From Actinernus sp. WN-2022 (lineage: Eukaryota; Cnidaria; Anthozoa; Actiniaria; Actinernidae): DNA of 64,000 bases. The first letter of the stretch is position 1, and each line of letters opens with the position of its first letter. The notes below the pieces were generated by a model, which was not told the origin of the DNA, did no database searches, and saw nothing but the letters and a program-made list of their open reading frames with translations. The stretch is taken from NCBI GenBank assembly GCA_030867875.1, contig JAOWCC010001368.1, positions 4,712,965-4,776,964 on the forward strand, written 5' to 3'. The position numbers were made by a program, and so were the translations under genes. Positions 33,690 through 45,457 of the stretch are shown here, one piece after another.

Positions 33690-34555
33690 ATAATATAATA
33701 TATACATACATACATATATCAATATTTACATACACACTCAATCACACATATATAAGTATGAAAGCAAAGCAAGTCAAAAAATATATATAAATAAAAAACT
33801 CCTTCGATCGCGGCACATTACAGTATATCCGTACCTGCATGAGCACCTCTGGAACCAGGGTAGTGAAGTGGAAACTGCTCTAAATAATACATTAAAAGAA
33901 TGGAATGATGGAATGGAAAGAATTCCACTGAAACACGATGTGCAGCCTGCCTGTTGCATCATTGCAATTTTGTTCCCTATCATTAACTAATACTTACTCA
34001 TCAAGTTCATTCTCAGTTTCTCGGTAGTACTTTTCTGATAGATTCTATTTCTATATGTGCGTAAATGCAGCCACACAAGCCTCACAGTCGACATTTTATT
34101 ACCTAACCACAACAATGTGGTACCGACCGATTCAACGCTCCAATCTAGCTGGCCAGGAAAGCCGATTAAAACAGTAGGAAGGAGTTGAATTCTATAGTAT
34201 TCCCTACCTTGATAGTACCGCCTTGTGGTCCGTAGTTTTTAAATCTCATTGGAAATCCGTTCTTTTATGCTGTGTTTGCTGTGGGCAAATGTCCAACTCC
34301 TCATTTAATCCCAGGGAGTACTTGTGACAATAAATGCGGCCATATATTCGCAGGTTTTACGGGGAAAATAGCTCCAAATCTCCGATTTCCAAGTTATTGT
34401 GAAAACGAACCCGGATTTTCTCCCTGTTTGATCATTCTGAATCGGCTACTGAACCAGCAATTTGACATATTTTTTAGAAAAACCGGAACCGGAAATTAGG
34501 TTCAAACCGGTTGGACCCAGTACCGCCGAACATATATATTACGTCATACACAAGC
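33690..34555. other. Intergenic, nothing recognised
   Basis: Short frames only. Confidence 0.35.
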
Positions 34556-34560
34556 GTGTC

Positions 34561-34597
34561 TCCCCCCCCCCCCCCCCTCCCCCCCCCCCCCCCCCGG
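34561..34597. repeat. Poly-C tract
   Basis: About 35 C interrupted by single T bases; likely length-variable and a sequencing/assembly weak point. Confidence 0.9.
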
Positions 34598-34629
34598 CAT
34601 TCAACGTCAGGTCTCATTCTATATACTAA

Positions 34630-34710
34630 ATTTGTTAGCAGTCATCTGATGTACCAATGTAGTACAAAGAGCTAATGAATAAAGTCTGTCTGTCTGTCTG
34701 TCTGTCTATA
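34630..34710 (+). mobile_element. LINE/SINE 3' tail with (CTGT)n
   Basis: GTACAAAGAGCTAATGAATAAAG is followed by six TCTG units, the AATAAA-plus-short-repeat structure of a non-LTR tail. No coding remains seen. Confidence 0.5.
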
Positions 34711-34948
34711 CTATCGCAGCTCGTTGATCGCTGCTTCGCAGCTCTTTCTCTGCGCGGCTGTTCTCTCTTCTCTAAAAAAACCTCTAGAACCAGGATACAA
34801 TACATTCTATACACACTAATTGGTAATGCTTTGAAAGGGGACTGACTCGGCAGCATCATTTTGAAAAATCTCAAAGTTAAATATCCCAACCATATCGAAG
34901 TTATTTACCGCAGCTGACTGTACATTATTAGCCGGCAGGATACTGCTA

Positions 34949-35203
34949 TTTCAAAAAGGTTGTCCCGGTCAAACTGACAAACGACATTTTCAGACCGCAA
35001 TGGATTGTGGTTATAACTGTCCAACTGTGCGAAACAGATAAACTACAGTGTAATTCGAAAAATTGATTCGCAGGCGACCATTAATATTCGTCTTAAAGTT
35101 TTGACCCCAAAAACAAATGAATTTACCAGACTTTCAGCTACAACCACATTCGGCCTAGGAATGTCGCTTGTCGTTTTGCGGGACAACCTTTTTGAAATAG
35201 CCG
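34949..35203. mobile_element. 255-bp inverted-repeat element
   Basis: CTATTTCAAAAAGGTTGTCC pairs with GGACAACCTTTTTGAAATAG, followed inward by GACAAACGACATT / AATGTCG..GTCG and GGTTATAACTG / AGCTACAACC. The arms are ~75 bases and imperfect. No TSD found. Confidence 0.75.
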
Positions 35204-35209
35204 TACACA

Positions 35210-35825
35210 GAGGAAGTGAAATCATTTTCAGCGTAGTTCAGTTTGATCTGTTTGTCAGTGAAATATGATTGTTATAAAATCGACTTGTATTCTGATCACT
35301 CTGCAGTGAAACGATAACAAAATAATAGTTAACTAACCAATATATCAATAACGACACAATTGTTATCAGGAAGGGGCATCTCGTTTATTAGACAATACAA
35401 ATAACGCTTTTACAGTGTTTTTCGATAGGGACAATTACTTACAATTACTGACAACTACAGAATAACACAGCCCTTAAATAGTGTGACTCATTAGCAATTG
35501 TGTAATCGCATACCGTTATGGGCAACATAACATGAGTTATGAAAACATTGATAATAAGCACCGTGAAAAAAAAAATTGTCTTCGCTTTAAAAACTTTTTG
35601 AAATTATAATCGTCTAAATTGCAATCACTTTCAGTTGGTCGGAAGCCTGCCCAAAAATATTATTCAAACATTTTAAAAGTGACTTATTATGCGACACATT
35701 CATGTCCGTCACGTTTACGCAAATATTTGTTCCCATCGAGACGAACATAAATTGCAACAGCTACTTCGGCAAATGTTTTCACGTTTCAGATCTGGTGACC
35801 CTAACGCGTAACGGGTCGGTACTTC
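35210..35825. other. Intergenic, nothing recognised
   Basis: AT-rich; no feature found. Confidence 0.35.
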
Positions 35826-35829
35826 TGTA

Positions 35830-36097
35830 GTTAATTAATAATTTTAAGTCTCCAGGAACGTCTGTTACTATTTTTAACAACATTTTAGTGTAATTTAAGA
35901 ATTTTAGAAATTTATATTTTAGATTTTTTTATGTTCCATGTATGATTATTAGTATTAGTATGTTATCATAGTATTGTATAAAATTATATATTATCATAGT
36001 TTAATATTATACATAGCTTAGAGAGGGCCACTAGTTTATCAGTTTAATTTTACTGTCATGTGTAACCCTCACTAAATAAAGTCGATTGTATTGTATT
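35830..36097 (+). mobile_element. LINE 3' end with ATTGT tail
   Basis: AT-rich untranslated sequence ends with AGAGAGGGCCAC..., CTCACTAAATAAAGTCGATTG and TATTGTATTC. It is similar in layout to 5880-6120. Confidence 0.55.
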
Positions 36098-36660
36098 CTT
36101 ATAAGATTGACATCAAATATTGATCTTGAAAGTTCAACAAGGAGTATTTCCTTCAGTTGTAATACGAACCGGCGAAGACGCTAGATTATTACTCACAGTT
36201 TTGGCCAAAACTCCTAGACTATCTTGATGACAATTATCTCTTCAAGTAAAACCATACATTCAGGGATATAAATTATGTGGATACTTAGTCCAGAGCGATT
36301 AAGGTTTGAGAATTTTCGAATTTTCCAGACTTTCCAATTCGGATCGCTAATCCCCCATAACCGCAGAGGTATGGCTTAACGTCTGCTGAAGTAGAATCAA
36401 TGCTCGATAGGTCTGGAAACGTTCATATAACTTTCAGCACTTGACGAGAATATCTACAGTAATTTATCAGTGTATTCACCAGTCTATACAGTTGCCACTC
36501 GAGAATTAGATTACTCGAGAAAGAGATTATCTTTGATCCCAGTTAAACACTCCCTGCACAGTTCCTCGCGCCATTGTCATGTAAAGTGAAAACGGCATGA
36601 AAACGAGGCGAACTGTGACGCGCCGACGATACGACAGTCAAAGTGCTGTACCGTTCTTGT
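36098..36660. other. Intergenic, nothing recognised
   Basis: No clear structure. Confidence 0.3.
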
Positions 36661-36735
36661 TAACAATTAGACCCGCAGCCCGAATGGGCTACGAGTCAAT
36701 AGCCCATGAGGCGAGAGGTCTAATTGTTTTAGTAT
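36661..36735. repeat. Imperfect palindrome (MITE-like)
   Basis: AACAATTAGACC pairs with GGTCTAATTGTT; the interior has GCCCGAATGGGC and AATAGCCCATGAGGCG, a smaller hairpin. Confidence 0.65.
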
Positions 36736-36965
36736 AAACTAACTAGTCGGACAGTAGAAAATAATAGAAAAACAAACAAATTAAAGTTGAAAAAATGTTA
36801 TTATTTCGTGAAAATGCGTGCGGTTTTTCTCTACCATGGGCTATCACAAACAGACCTATAATAGGGTATCCAATCAGAATGCAGGATTTGTAATAGTCCA
36901 CTAGTTGGTTTATATTAAATACAAATATTACACGTTTGTACAGCGAATGCTCGATATTCCGACCC

Positions 36966-37055
36966 ATCCTCGTGACCAGGGTCTTCTCGGTCAGATCCAA
37001 GATGGCGGCTACTGCCATCTTGGATCTGACCGAGAAGACCCTGGTCACGAGGTTG
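36966..37055. mobile_element. 90-bp palindromic MITE with perfect 9-bp TSD
   Basis: CCTCGTGACCAGGGTCTTCT..CAAGATGGC and its exact complement form 39-bp arms around a GGCTACT loop. The right terminus is GAGGTTG. Flanks TTCCGACCC (36957-36965 and 37056-37064) are identical. The arm sequence equals the ends of the 2.87-kb foldback at 1638-4505, so this is a minimal member of the same family. Confidence 0.9.
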
Positions 37056-37230
37056 TTCCGACCCTAGTTTGTTTCATATTCGCGAACGAGTCACCGTTCG
37101 CCTCGTTTTCATAACCGCTGCACATGAAATATCAGTTCAAAATGGCGGAGTGAATTGTGAGCGGGACCTGAAATGAGCGTTTGTTCTTCAATCAACTAAG
37201 GTTATCAAATCCTCTAGAACTTCTCTTAAT

Positions 37231-37484
37231 TTCTAACGAGACCTGAAACAACCATGGGGGCTGATCAAAGCCAGGTCCCGGCTAATCCACAGATCGAATT
37301 GCAATTTAGCGTGTTGGTTTTTGCAGAGGGAGGAAAACCGAAGAACCCGGAGAAATACCCTCGGAGCAAGGGCGAGATACCAACAAACTCAACTCACATA
37401 TGGCGCCGCGCGTCCGGGAATCGAACCTGGGCCACAGAGGTGATCATGAGAGGCGAAGCGCTTAACCACTGCGCCACCCGAGGA
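37231..37484 (-). mobile_element. tRNA-derived SINE (family B), nearly complete
   Basis: On the minus strand the head reads GGGTGGCGCAGTGGTTAAGC (A box) to GGTTCGATTCCCGG (B box), then the GTGAGTTGAGTTTGTTGGTA, CCCTTGCTCCGAGGG and GGTTGTTTCAGGTC body. A small insertion (ATGATCA) sits in the anticodon region. Its 5' end directly abuts the TIR element at 37485. Confidence 0.85.
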
Positions 37485-38234
37485 GGCCCGTTTACACGAC
37501 CGGAAAAAATGGCACGGCTCGGATAAAAACTAGAACGGTTCGGATAATTTCATTCCGTGTAAACGATCCGTACCCTACTTTTACCCGTGCCAATTTTACC
37601 CGTTCTGGGACCATAGGCGCCTATCAGTCCCGAAACGGAACGGAACGGATAAAACTGCATGGGTTCGGTACCGGTGTTTTCGGTTTCTGTGCATCGTGTA
37701 AACGGTTACGTACCCGTTCCATTGCTTTTTTTCTGAGCCTGTACTGTTTTGTCCTCAGTTGTTTATTTCTGTCTGCATGAGTATTTAAGCTCCACTTTCT
37801 CGCAATATGGAGGACGATAAACGTGAACGGGAAGGGCAACAAAATGAAGGAAAAGAACGAAACTTTTATCTTCTAACGAGTCTCTTTTTCTAAGCTTTAT
37901 ATCTGTGTTTTTTTATGCAACTTCAAAGTAGAATTAACCGATGTCCTTCTTAAAAGAAACAAAAAAGACAACAGCCTTACGTCGTCAATTTACAAGCGTC
38001 ATGTGCGACGCATACGAATGACAGTGATCTAAACATTATCATGAGCTCAACCATGTCCGGTCTCGGAAATATTCTCGTGTAAACAGCCCTTGCCGTTCCA
38101 CCTAGGCTTGCGGACCGGTGCCACTTTTTATCCGAACCGTTTCAAGATATTTCTCGTATAAATGGGCAAATGTTCATGGAACCGGTACTTCTCTCTATCC
38201 GAGCCGTTCCTTTTTTCTGTCGTATAAACGGGCC
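37485..38234. mobile_element. 750-bp TIR DNA element
   Basis: Ends GGCCCGTTTACACGACCGG and ACGACAGAAAAAAGGAACGG (inverse of the right end) share GGCCCGTTTA(C/T)ACGA. Several internal copies of the GTTTACACGA and CCGAACC(C/G) motifs point inward and outward, like subterminal repeats. A short frame from ATG at ~37807 (MEDDKREREGQQ) has no family match. No TSD was resolved. The autonomous partner is not in the window. Confidence 0.75.
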
Positions 38235-39765
38235 TTTAAATTTTCCATTTTTATATCTTACCATGTCTTTTTATTTACTCCCCAAATTTTCGACTCGCCG
38301 TCTATGAAGTAGATTTGGAGTGTTTTGTGCCTTACTCGCTTCTTACCTAATGCTTTAACTGTCAGCCGTTGTGCAAAGAATTTATTAGTAAGAATTGAAA
38401 GTTGGGCAGACTTGACGTAATTTCCATCGCTGGTTTCCTCTTCGATATCGCCTAACTATGTCATATTACCAAATCACCGACTATCGGCAAACTCACAATC
38501 TGATTGGCTACCCAGACACCGTTTGTTAAATACACGGCAAAGTCGAAGAACGAGCAGAAACTTGAGAACAAGGTTAACTCGATACTATAGTGCTCATGCT
38601 AAATCCTCGGCTGAATCCAGCTAAGTGTTTCTAAAATGAAATGTCACATGCATTACCTGGTAGTTGAACTCAAGGGCCCCACTTAATTTCTAGTAGCATT
38701 TCCAGTGAACTGAGGAAGTCGTGTAGCAGAAATGTCGCCCAGTTCCTGTTATTCAAGGAATTCTTTCACGAACTTCTTGCTAACAGAGAACCTAAGCATG
38801 AGGTCCTTAATCACTACAATCACGTATTGCAACCGGAAAATATAAAACCATAATCACTAGTACTTAGCCTACCGTAAGATAATAAATTGTTCCTGTATGT
38901 ATTTCACTCATGTGGGCGCGGATTGGTTAATTTTACCCGCCTTAATTTGTTTAACGCATGTCCGGTGAAGCCGGACTGTGACCTACAGCATCGATCGCCA
39001 GTTGCTCTAAGACCGCTTACGGAGGAACTTCAGTAGATATGTTCCCGATGTTGCAGTGGAGAATTCCCAAAGCCGATTAAGATATCGATTATGTTCAAAC
39101 TAGAGACTAGATTTGCCGCAAGTCGTTGACCTCGTCATGCGAGCGAAGCCAGCGGTAGTGAGTGGGCGACAGGCTTTCCCGTCACTCACTCATTTTTTTG
39201 CCTATTTTAACATATTTAATATGCGGAGCTTGCCCCAAGAGCAAGACTGCTCATCTAGGAGGCTCGCTGCGAGGAAAATTACAACCATAGTTCCAAACGG
39301 GACATTAGATGGGTTCAGTAGCGAGTGACGAAGCCGCGAAAAGATTCGATGACTTTTAGAAAGTCTAATGAACAAGATACTAAAACCGGCAATACTCTGT
39401 AAATTGATTACGACTGTGAAAGGTTTTAATTAAAAGATTGGGCCATGCAGTGTTTTAAACTGTTCGTGTTTTTTTAATCTTGGTTTAAACCTAATCGTAA
39501 CCTCGTCTCCCTTCAACATTGAAATCATTTATCTTCGCATATTATCTTCGGCGTATTTTGTGAGCAGCGAATACTAACTCTAGTGATTCCGATCAAAGTT
39601 TTCGCGTGTTTTATATGGCTCAGTGGTGATACCAGCATATCTCTTGGCTTTATTGCAGCTTTGGATTCGGGAATAGAAGACTGTCTAATCGATAAAAGCA
39701 TCGGCAGTGCATGCGGTATGCAGTAATGGGCTTCAACTGCGGAGACTGTGACCGATATTTAACAA
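38235..39765. other. Intergenic, nothing recognised
   Basis: No convincing coding frame, RNA gene or pairing arms; GC-richer spots near 39000-39180 and 39230-39290 may be MITE remnants. Confidence 0.3.
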
Positions 39766-39769
39766 ATAA

Positions 39770-39952
39770 AGAACTCTTAGCCATGTTTTATACTACTATC
39801 ATAAAACACGATGGGCATTTGAGAACATGAGAGAAGTGTTAAAGCACAAGCCGAAGGCGCGTGCTTTCAACATTTCTCGAGTGTTCTCAAATGACCAAAG
39901 TGTTTTATGATAGTATTTAAAACATGGTCATGGATTTAAGGCTTCTTTATCT
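39770..39952. mobile_element. Foldback MITE, ~75-bp arms
   Basis: AGCCATGTTTTATACTACTA pairs with TAGTATTTAAAACATGGTCA; arms continue to GAGAACA / TGTTCTC and close at CAAGCCGAAGGCGCGTG. Outer borders read ATAAAGAA and TTCTTTAT. Confidence 0.75.
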
Positions 39953-41970
39953 GTTTTATAATATAGATTTACATGCGCGATGAAAGGAAACCGCCAGTTG
40001 AAAACAATAAAATACAGGCGCATCTGATCATATATATATATGTTAACTTGCGCCATAGAAATGTTAAATATTATTATTTGTTATATACTCTGATAAAACA
40101 TGGCTTTTTAGCCAATCAGAGCGCGCGTTCTATCGTATCTATATTATAAATAATAGAGCAGTAGACTGCGAAGGAGGCTATCAGAGTAATGGACTTCAGT
40201 GCAGCTGAGACTCCGGTGACCGGATCTGCGAAGGAGGCTAATCTAAAGTTTAAAATTAGTTGGGTTTAATATCGTTTTCACAAAGCGACGGGCGTCTGTA
40301 CAATTAGGTTTTACACTGAGACCAGTTATTAATAGTTATTTACACCAGAAACAGTTTCGGGAGAACGAAGAAAAGCTATATGTAGTTGTGATATACGGCA
40401 TTCTAAAAAATCCCTTTTTATGTATTTTTCATGCGAAATGTTCATTGTTTTTATGCAGTCCATGTGGCTAGAGCAACTTACGGCCTATAAAGCTCAGTAA
40501 TGATAACGCTGCTTTATGAATGGTACTGAACTGAATACTCCCTTTTTGACGCTATAGAATAACGGACCTGCATGCATAATTAAAAACTCAAACATCTGGT
40601 AAGACCCCCATTCGAGATTTAAAAGGTTTAAATTAATGAGGATATTAAGTCTAACCGCTGAAGACCCCCTGAAAATATAACCAGCGGCCAGATCAAACGA
40701 ATTAAATGTACCGAACTAAATCCGGATTTAAAGCCATGAACAACAGGCGTTTTCCGGTCAGTTTTCACGATGTTTTCGATATATGTTTCTCGTAACAAAC
40801 CGTTTTTCCTACTCTTCCAACCACTGTAAGTCGACGATACCGGCTTAGTCGAATGTGCTTTAATTTTAACAAACATATTTGGTTATAAATGAAAACAAAA
40901 TCGAACTTTAGTTGTGTTTAATGAAAACAAATGTTACGGAATCACTCGGAAACTCCTCGAAAGATTTAGTTAACGCTGGTTTAGTTAAATGGAAAATAAA
41001 TGTCACGGCTTCAATTCTTCGCCCTAACGTACTACTGAATCAATTTTTAGCTAGCTTAGGATAGACTGAGGATGCGTAGTCGCCATTTCGGCGAGTTTTT
41101 TCAGTCTGGTTTAGGCTGAGGAAGACGAAATGTTGGTAAATCAATTGACTTACCATTCATCGCCATAAAATGTTCCTTGAATTTGTATCGTTATCCTGTA
41201 GGCGGTCTACTGGATATTTTCTAATTTACAACCAACCCATAAATCAATCATAAGATCTCAGTTTAAATGAAAGCATTTTGTAAAATCGTGAGAGGTTCCG
41301 GAACCACATGAGAGTTTTAATGTGCGATAACAACAACCCGGCTACTGGACACAACAAATGAAACCCACTCAACTTCCGAAAACAGGAAAAGCGTGGCAAA
41401 ACAAGGTCATTAGAACAAGGAAATAGCTTTTACAAGAACTTGTTTTCCTCAAACCGCAACATGGCGTTGTTAGCAGGATATACCAGTCCCTCGTGAACCG
41501 GTCTGTCAGACTGTCGCTAGCTATAGCAGATCTGAAATGGCATCGAAGGCGCGCAATACATGCCCAATCACAGCTGATTTTGTGCAAAACAGATGATAAG
41601 ACACAGTACACTATCTTGATTTGCGTTCATACGCCAGGGGAAGAGCTGTGTAGGCATATGTCTGAATATTTTAAGCACATTTTTTCAGTCATTTTAGTCA
41701 GTAGTGTTTTGTTGCCGGGTAAGGTCAATTAAAAATTGATATATTATGACGTACAGTTCGCAGAGCTGGAAAAGTTGAACTGGTCAGCAGAGTCAAGCTG
41801 TTGTCGACTACATAAGAGGGAAAACCTGATAGAAACTGCTGTATTTGTATAATAAAATTAATAGCCTAGAACAAGGCCAGATTGTTCAGTCAGTCGATCA
41901 GTGAGGTCATTAGTCAGGAGATACCCGCTGGATATTGGTGAACATGAAAAGAGACGTTTTCAAAATCAGT
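39953..41970. other. Intergenic, nothing firmly recognised
   Basis: A frame at 41493-41732 contains LSLAIADL, which resembles a receptor TM2 signature, but the flanking residues are hydrophilic and there is no ATG/splice support. CTGATAAAACATGGC..AATCAGAGCGCGCG near 40090 resembles MITE ends. Confidence 0.3.
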
Positions 41971-41974
41971 TCAA

Positions 41975-42118
41975 TAGATGGGTTGCACTTGACGTCACGG
42001 CGGCCATGTTGGCGACCTTCAACAATATATTCTTCGTTAGCTTCTTTTGTTAGGTACACCAACATGGCCGCCATGCCCTTTGTCATTTGAATCTCTGGGG
42101 ATTGACTGCAACCCATCT
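41975..42118. mobile_element. GGCGGCCATGTTGG-type MITE, most complete copy
   Basis: Ends AGATGGGTTGCA and TGCAACCCATCT; interior GACGTCACGGCGGCCATGTT, TCTTCGTTAGCTTCTTTTGT and CCAACATGGCCGCCATGCCC. This defines the family to which the copies at 9010, 27921 and 28525 belong. No TSD resolved. Confidence 0.75.
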
Positions 42119-42686
42119 ATAACAAATACTTATTTTATTGGGAGGATTGATTTGAAACCGTTGAGCACTATGGTTACTTTATGACTGATTCCCTTTGCGT
42201 AGTTGATGGCCTTAATATCATGCATAACAAAGGAAGTCAAAGAAACAAAACAAACTTAAGGCAAACATAACAGAAAATAACCAAGTAACAAACTGAACAT
42301 AACATTTAGCTAATTTATGATAACTTGTCGGAACAAAAACTTTGTTACAAGGAATATTTTGTTTATGAATGTGACGTCCATGCCATACTTTTTTCAACTT
42401 TATTAACTTCATCAGTTAAAAGAAACAACCATGAATAATAACAATGAAGATAAATAGCAACGGTGAAGCTAATCACTGTATTACTAGATGAAAGATCTTT
42501 GTAAATATCCATTAAAAAAATATGTAAAAACGCACTACAGATTATTTATGGCAAAAAAAATCTCGCGTTTTATTAATTCCACCTTGTATTCTCAATAGAA
42601 AATATATAAGCAAATACCGTGAACAAAAATCCTGCAAAAATACGTTGGATCCGAAGTGAGGACCTATGCAGCCAAATATAAACAAT
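42119..42686. other. Intergenic, nothing recognised
   Basis: AT-rich, no structure seen. Confidence 0.35.
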
Positions 42687-42687
42687 T

Positions 42688-42800
42688 AAGAATGAAAAGT
42701 CCGAAGACTACAGCAAAGCTGATATGCAACGTAAAATGCTTTGTGTTAGAATTTTACGTTGTATATCAGCTTTGCTGTAGTCTTCGGACTTTTCATTCTT
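42688..42800. repeat. Near-perfect hairpin, 50-bp arms, 13-bp loop
   Basis: AAGAATGAAAAGTCCGAAGA.. (42688-42737) pairs with 42751-42800 (..TCTTCGGACTTTTCATTCTT). Only one position differs, and as RNA it would be a G:U pair. The loop is GCTTTGTGTTAGA. No TSD is visible. It could be a tiny MITE or a hairpin-RNA locus. Confidence 0.85.
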
Positions 42801-43787
42801 CCTTGTATTCTTGTCAGCTTTTCAGTATGCGCTATTATACGAATGAATGGTTGTGGTCTGTGACATACGTGTAGTATATCATATTATGCCGACATTATGT
42901 CGCCTCACGTTTGCTTCAGTTAGTAAGATATCATCAGCTATCATTGCGTGAGTTGCGTTTGATGGGGCGGCGAATGTGTCTCCGTGCGAAAATTCCCTCT
43001 TCAAAATCGCCGAAACGCATCAGCAATCAACACCCTCTTCTACCAGTCTGACATGTGATTATATCGAATAAACAGACTCATACAGCAATTTTGAACCTAT
43101 TTTGTTGTCAATGACTTTTACGTGAACATATCAGGCATGGGTTGAATTCTGGCGGGCGAAAAGCCAGTCATTGATTTTCATTTTTGTGATTACCGACACT
43201 AACCGGACCTTAACCGCAACCATATAGTATCGCATTAAGTCCAATAATGATTTGTGCAGAAGAGATGATATAAAAGTCCCCATACGCCACATTACCGAGA
43301 GTGCAGATTTGAAGTTGCTGAGTAGAATGTACTTAACGCAAGACTAACAAAGGAATAACACGCAAGTAACCGGTAAGGCTGGCTGTCTACCAGATTTATC
43401 TATCTACTCGGAATAATATTACGAGCGTGTGACTTGGATTGGTACTAGTGGTTTTATATCATCGGCGGAGTCTAGATATTTTCCTAGCACTCAGTACAAC
43501 TACCCGGCGATAATTATAAAGTTTGTGCGCAAGGCTGCTTGTTTATGTCACTCCGTTAAATTAGTCTCTGATATTGGCAGTTTGAATCAGTAGCGGCTGG
43601 CCTCGTTTGCATGCTGGCGGGCAATTTCACTCACATTAAGTATTTGAGTATTAAAAACGTCTTTTAAATTACAAGAGCTAGCCCTAGAACGAACAAAGTA
43701 ATATATTCTTCGTGTCCGGAGATATGTGTGTTCCTCGTAATGAAATCATAAGAACAATTCGCCTTACCAAATAAGATATATTTGTAC
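42801..43787. other. Intergenic, nothing recognised
   Basis: Short frames only. Confidence 0.35.
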
Positions 43788-43793
43788 AATAGC

Positions 43794-43940
43794 AGGGGTA
43801 TAGAATGGTCAAATCCGAGACTCGCCGAAACGACGAGACCCTTGTTTCAAAATCCGACTCTTTTTTAAACGCCGAGATTTCGAGACTTGCTTGAATATTG
43901 CCGAGACTCACGACTTTTTGAGGGACCATTCTATACCCCT
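43794..43940. mobile_element. 147-bp MITE with 6-bp TSD
   Basis: Ends AGGGGTATAGAATGGTC and GACCATTCTATACCCCT; flanks AATAGC at 43788-43793 and 43941-43946. The interior repeats CGAGACTCGCCGAAACGACG-like and CCGAGATTTCGAGAC motifs. A 6-bp TSD separates it from the 9-bp group. Confidence 0.8.
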
Positions 43941-44083
43941 AATAGCTAGTCATATAAACATGTTATATACATTATTTGTGTTACTCACTGGCATCTGACC
44001 ATTTTATCGTGTAATTTACATATATTTATTATTACAGGAGCAAGAATGGGCTCCTGATTATTATTATTACAGGCTCCTGAATA

Positions 44084-44086
<3 letters not shown>

Positions 44087-44126
<40 letters not shown>

Positions 44127-44200
44127 TAATAATAATAGTAATAATAATAATAATAACAATAATAATAATAGTAATAATAATAATAACAATAATAATATTA

Positions 44201-44238
<38 letters not shown>

Positions 44239-44260
44239 TTTATCATTATCATTACTGTTA
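44087..44260. repeat. (AAT)n/(ATT)n microsatellite, self-complementary
   Basis: AATAATAAT runs with occasional AGT or ACA units change at ~44197 to ATTATTATT, giving a ~170-base potential hairpin. Low-complexity poly-N/I/L frames here are not genes. Confidence 0.9.
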
Positions 44261-44463
44261 TTGTTCAACCCCGGGTTTGAAAACATGTATAGTTGATTGG
44301 AATTAAGAGTTCATAACGTGTGTGCGTTGGGAAACTGGGAACGAGTACGTTTCGGTGAAGAAAAGCGAACCAGGAACTCGATGATATATATACAATCAAC
44401 AAAATAAGTTATTAGCAATCCATCGGCTTAAGAACGATTTCTGTCTTGACATTAAACTTTAAG

Positions 44464-44801
44464 CCCAAGAGTGATCAACATCTAACTTCTCTTTAATATA
44501 TCAGAACAAAGTGAAGCAGATCATGAGAATATTGGAGTTGATCACCTGGGAACAAACAACATATTCATATTATATTTAACCCTTTAATCCCCAAGAGTGG
44601 TCAACATCTAACTTCTCTTTAATATATCAGAACAAAGTGAAGCAGATCATGAGAATATTGGAGTTGATCACCTGGGAACAAACAACATATTCATATTATA
44701 TTTAACCCTTTAATCCCCAAGAGTGATCAACATCTAGCTTCTCTTTAATATATCAGTACAAAGTGAAGCAGGTCATGAGAATATTGGAGTTGATCACCTG
44801 A
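44464..44801. repeat. 126-bp tandem repeat, 2.7 copies
   Basis: The unit starting CCCAAGAGTGATCAACATCT recurs at 44464, 44590 and 44716, with a GAGTTGATCACCTGGGAACA block. The third copy stops after TGATCACCTG. Confidence 0.9.
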
Positions 44802-44870
44802 TGAAAATATTTTGATGTGATACCAAATTATCTTAACTTGCGCGCACTAGGAACTGAATGTATGAAGAGA

Positions 44871-45137
44871 TCCCGGGTGGCGCAGTGGTTCAGCGCTTCG
44901 CCTCTCACCGTCTCTGTGGCCCTGTTTCGATTCTCGGACGCGGCGCCATATGTGAGTTGAGTTTGTTGGTAACTCGCCCTTGCTCCGAGGGTTTTTCTCC
45001 GGGTTCTCCGGTTTTCCTCCCTCCGCAAAAAAAACACAACAAAAAAACAACCCGCTAAATTCCAATTCGACCTGTGGATTAGCCGGGTCCTGGATTCGGA
45101 TCAGCTCCCATGGTTGTTTCAGGTCTCGTTAGAAATC
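44871..45137 (+). mobile_element. tRNA-derived SINE (family B), plus strand
   Basis: Head TCCCGGGTGGCGCAGTGGTT..GTTTCGATTCTCGG, then GTGAGTTGAGTTTGTTGGTA, GCCCTTGCTCCGAGGG, TTCTCCGGTTTTCC, an A-rich interruption, and GGTTGTTTCAGGTCTCGTTA. The most complete plus-strand copy of the family; both Pol III boxes are present. Confidence 0.85.
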
Positions 45138-45264
45138 CAGCCGGAGTTTAAGCCGTTACTTTTGGGGCTGAAATAATTAAAGGAGCCGGTGCTTCTTAGT
45201 TACAGAACACGGTATGCGATGCTACTTCAACCTGCGGGGGAAAAACAGCCGTATTTTCTTCACA

Positions 45265-45390
45265 AGCGTGAGGTCCCTACCGTACTTTATGGACCAAGGT
45301 TTTCTTCCCGATGACCCAAGCGTGAAGCGCGTGGGACATAAGAAAGGAGGAAAATGAGGCTCCATAACTTACAGTACGGACCGAGTAAGC
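45265..45390. repeat. MITE-like unit with GTACGGACC ends
   Basis: GGTCCCTACCGTACTTTATGGA pairs imperfectly with TCCATAACTTACAGTACGGACC. The same GTCCGTAC..GTTATGGACC sequence forms the core of the adjacent 54-bp array. Confidence 0.55.
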
Positions 45391-45457
45391 GAGTTTAATA
45401 AGATACTTTATTATATGACTTAAAAGTATTCGAAACCTGCTTTGCTTCAATTGTGTG

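Noticed and set aside
41493..41732. LSLAIADL resembling a rhodopsin-type receptor TM2
   Set aside because: Flanks are basic and hydrophilic, no other transmembrane segments, no ATG or splice support.
44032..44286. Poly-Asn/Ile/Leu proteins
   Set aside because: Translation of an AAT/ATT microsatellite.
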